From assembly GCA_018660465.1 (NCBI GenBank), contig JABJKH010000013.1, positions 1-64,000 on the forward strand: a DNA stretch of 64,000 nt, read 5' to 3'. Shown piece by piece: positions 62,981 to 64,000 of the stretch. Source of the DNA: Rhodospirillaceae bacterium. GTDB lineage: Bacteria; Pseudomonadota; Alphaproteobacteria; Rhodospirillales; JABJKH01. The notes below the pieces were generated by a model, which saw only the letters and a program-made list of their open reading frames with translations, did no database searches and had not been told where the DNA came from. Position numbers and translations under genes: made by a program. Within the stretch, counting starts at the first letter, position 1. Each line of letters starts with the position of its first letter.

Positions 62981-63961
62981 TCAATTGCGAAGTTGTACTA
63001 CGGAGCCGTCGAAATCGAACGCGAAGTCCATTTCCTGCATTCCTTTCTCCATCATGGCTTGGCGCAATTTCGGTCGGTTCTGGGTATAAAACAACATGAA
63101 CCCACCACCTCCGGCACCAACCAACTTCCCCCCTACTGCCCCATTGGCGCGAGCATGATCATAAACATCGGCGAAAAATTCTGATGAAATTCCATCCGAT
63201 CTCTGCTGTTTCCTCAACCAGTGCTCATGCATGAGAGACGCAAATTCATCTGAATCCCCTTTTTCAAGAGCAATCTTAATTTCCAGCCCTGTCTGCTTAA
63301 TGAAATGCAAATTTTCCAGCATCTCCGCATCGCCTTGTTCAGACTTTGTTTTTTGGTCGTTCAAGACTTCTGCTGCGGTTCGACTGTAGCCGGTGAAAAA
63401 CATCATCAAGTTCTCGCGTAAATCTCTGACGGTTGCTTCTGAAACCGCCAGGGGCGTCATGGTCACAGTTCCATCCGGGTGATAATCCTGACACATGATG
63501 CCGCCATAGGCCGCGATATATTGATCTTGCTTACCACACGGTTCGCCCAAAATATCTGCTTCCATATGAAAGGCCTCAGCGGCCAAATCACGGGTGCCGA
63601 TGTGCTGACGTTTGTAGGCATATAGCGCATTTAAAAGACCGACCGTGAAACTGCCCGACGAGCCAAGTCCGGTGCCTGCGGGAACATCGGCGATGGAGAC
63701 GATTTCGATCTCTGGCGGGATTTCTAGTTTACGAATTGTTTCTCTGAGCAGGCCGTGTTCGATGTCATCAATTTCGTCAACATGCTCGGTCCGGGAATAT
63801 TTCAAAAAATAGCCCGGCCGAAAGGTCTTGTTGGCCGTGATGTAGATATACTTATTGATCGCCGCCGAAATGACGAAGCCGCCATGTTTTTCGTAATAGG
63901 ACGGCAGGTCCGTGCCGCCGCCACCGATGGAAATTCGTAACGGGGTTCGTGTGATAATCAT
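62981..63961 (-). CDS. hddA: GHMP kinase, probably D-glycero-D-manno-heptose 7-phosphate kinase (HddA-like)
   Basis: A 326-residue GHMP-family kinase. IITRTPLRISIGGGGTDLPS is the N-terminal motif 1 of this subgroup, PAGTGLGSSGSFTVG (94-108) the ATP loop, and GKLVGAGGGGFMLFY the C-terminal motif 3. The GGGGTDLP form is typical of heptose and related sugar-phosphate kinases. It heads a minus-strand operon kinase-nucleotidyltransferase-GT-C-GT-C, suggesting GDP-heptose or a similar donor feeds a membrane glycosylation system. The remaining 39 bases of the window hold its upstream region. Confidence 0.85.
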   Translation of the reverse strand: MIITRTPLRISIGGGGTDLPSYYEKHGGFVISAAINKYIYITANKTFRPGYFLKYSRTEHVDEIDDIEHGLLRETIRKLEIPPEIEIVSIADVPAGTGLGSSGSFTVGLLNALYAYKRQHIGTRDLAAEAFHMEADILGEPCGKQDQYIAAYGGIMCQDYHPDGTVTMTPLAVSEATVRDLRENLMMFFTGYSRTAAEVLNDQKTKSEQGDAEMLENLHFIKQTGLEIKIALEKGDSDEFASLMHEHWLRKQQRSDGISSEFFADVYDHARANGAVGGKLVGAGGGGFMLFYTQNRPKLRQAMMEKGMQEMDFAFDFDGSVVQLRN

Positions 63962-64000
63962 ACGGTTTCCCCATTAGTTGCTAACTTAAAGATCAAACCC

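Noticed and set aside
1-64000. CRISPR arrays, rRNA, tRNA and complete insertion sequences
   Set aside because: Read by eye on both strands, I found no regularly spaced repeats, no transposase frames and no recognisable RNA gene; a tRNA or covariance-model scan was not possible here.

Overview
The window reads as a chromosomal segment of a Gram-negative alphaproteobacterium, most likely Rhodospirillales-like. That placement is inference from gene content and order: the prs-lipoprotein-pgeF-MidA-lgt string, ybjN-proC, TRAP transporters, a Flp pilin with CpaA, and long ABC proteins carrying cyclic-nucleotide domains. I saw no rRNA, tRNA, CRISPR array or complete transposase gene. Coding density is high and many start and stop codons overlap.

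Left part (1-9330): a minus-strand housekeeping and envelope group (hldD, lgt, MidA-like methyltransferase, pgeF, a frameshifted lipoprotein, the first codons of prs), then plus-strand ubiK and a pqiA-pqiA-pqiB-pqiC operon for inter-membrane lipid transport with PqiA split into two genes. From 9583 to 12661 lies a half-size ABC exporter, a 66-codon peptide gene and an ATP-grasp ligase with the hallmark C-terminal motif of graspetide (microviridin-type) synthetases. This is a candidate RiPP cluster whose peptide does not match the microviridin core or leader. GFA-like, acyl-CoA dehydrogenase-like, ybjN, proC and TetR genes follow.

Middle part (17024-37755): three glycosyltransferases interrupted by a cyclic-nucleotide-gated K+ channel, then a 1204-residue ABC-like protein whose ATPase motifs are all degenerate but whose cyclic-nucleotide-binding domain looks intact, and which also ends in a degenerate GGDEF domain. 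An oligopeptide ABC operon and a solo PqiA-like gene follow. A second degenerate ABC/cNMP paralogue (1030 residues) sits on the minus strand, directly upstream of a radical SAM/SPASM gene. These two pseudo-ATPase ABC proteins are the most unusual architecture in the window.

Right part (37938-52934): a catabolic accessory region with EthD-like and ABM small enzymes, aldo/keto reductases, a deiodinase-like thioredoxin-fold protein, a CMD protein, a two-subunit molybdenum hydroxylase, RidA, a beta-hydroxyacid dehydrogenase, a DctP-like protein without a signal peptide, GST, a GntR regulator and a complete TRAP transporter. It holds a 267-bp MITE-like element with 35-bp terminal inverted repeats that supplies the stop codon of a neighbouring gene, and a separate palindromic intergenic repeat. 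The end (53260-63961) has a Flp pilin and CpaA, a membrane-bound spermidine-synthase-like fusion, and a glycan assembly block: GT2, methyltransferase, two tandem STT3-like GT-C proteins, and a heptose-phosphate nucleotidyltransferase and kinase pair.
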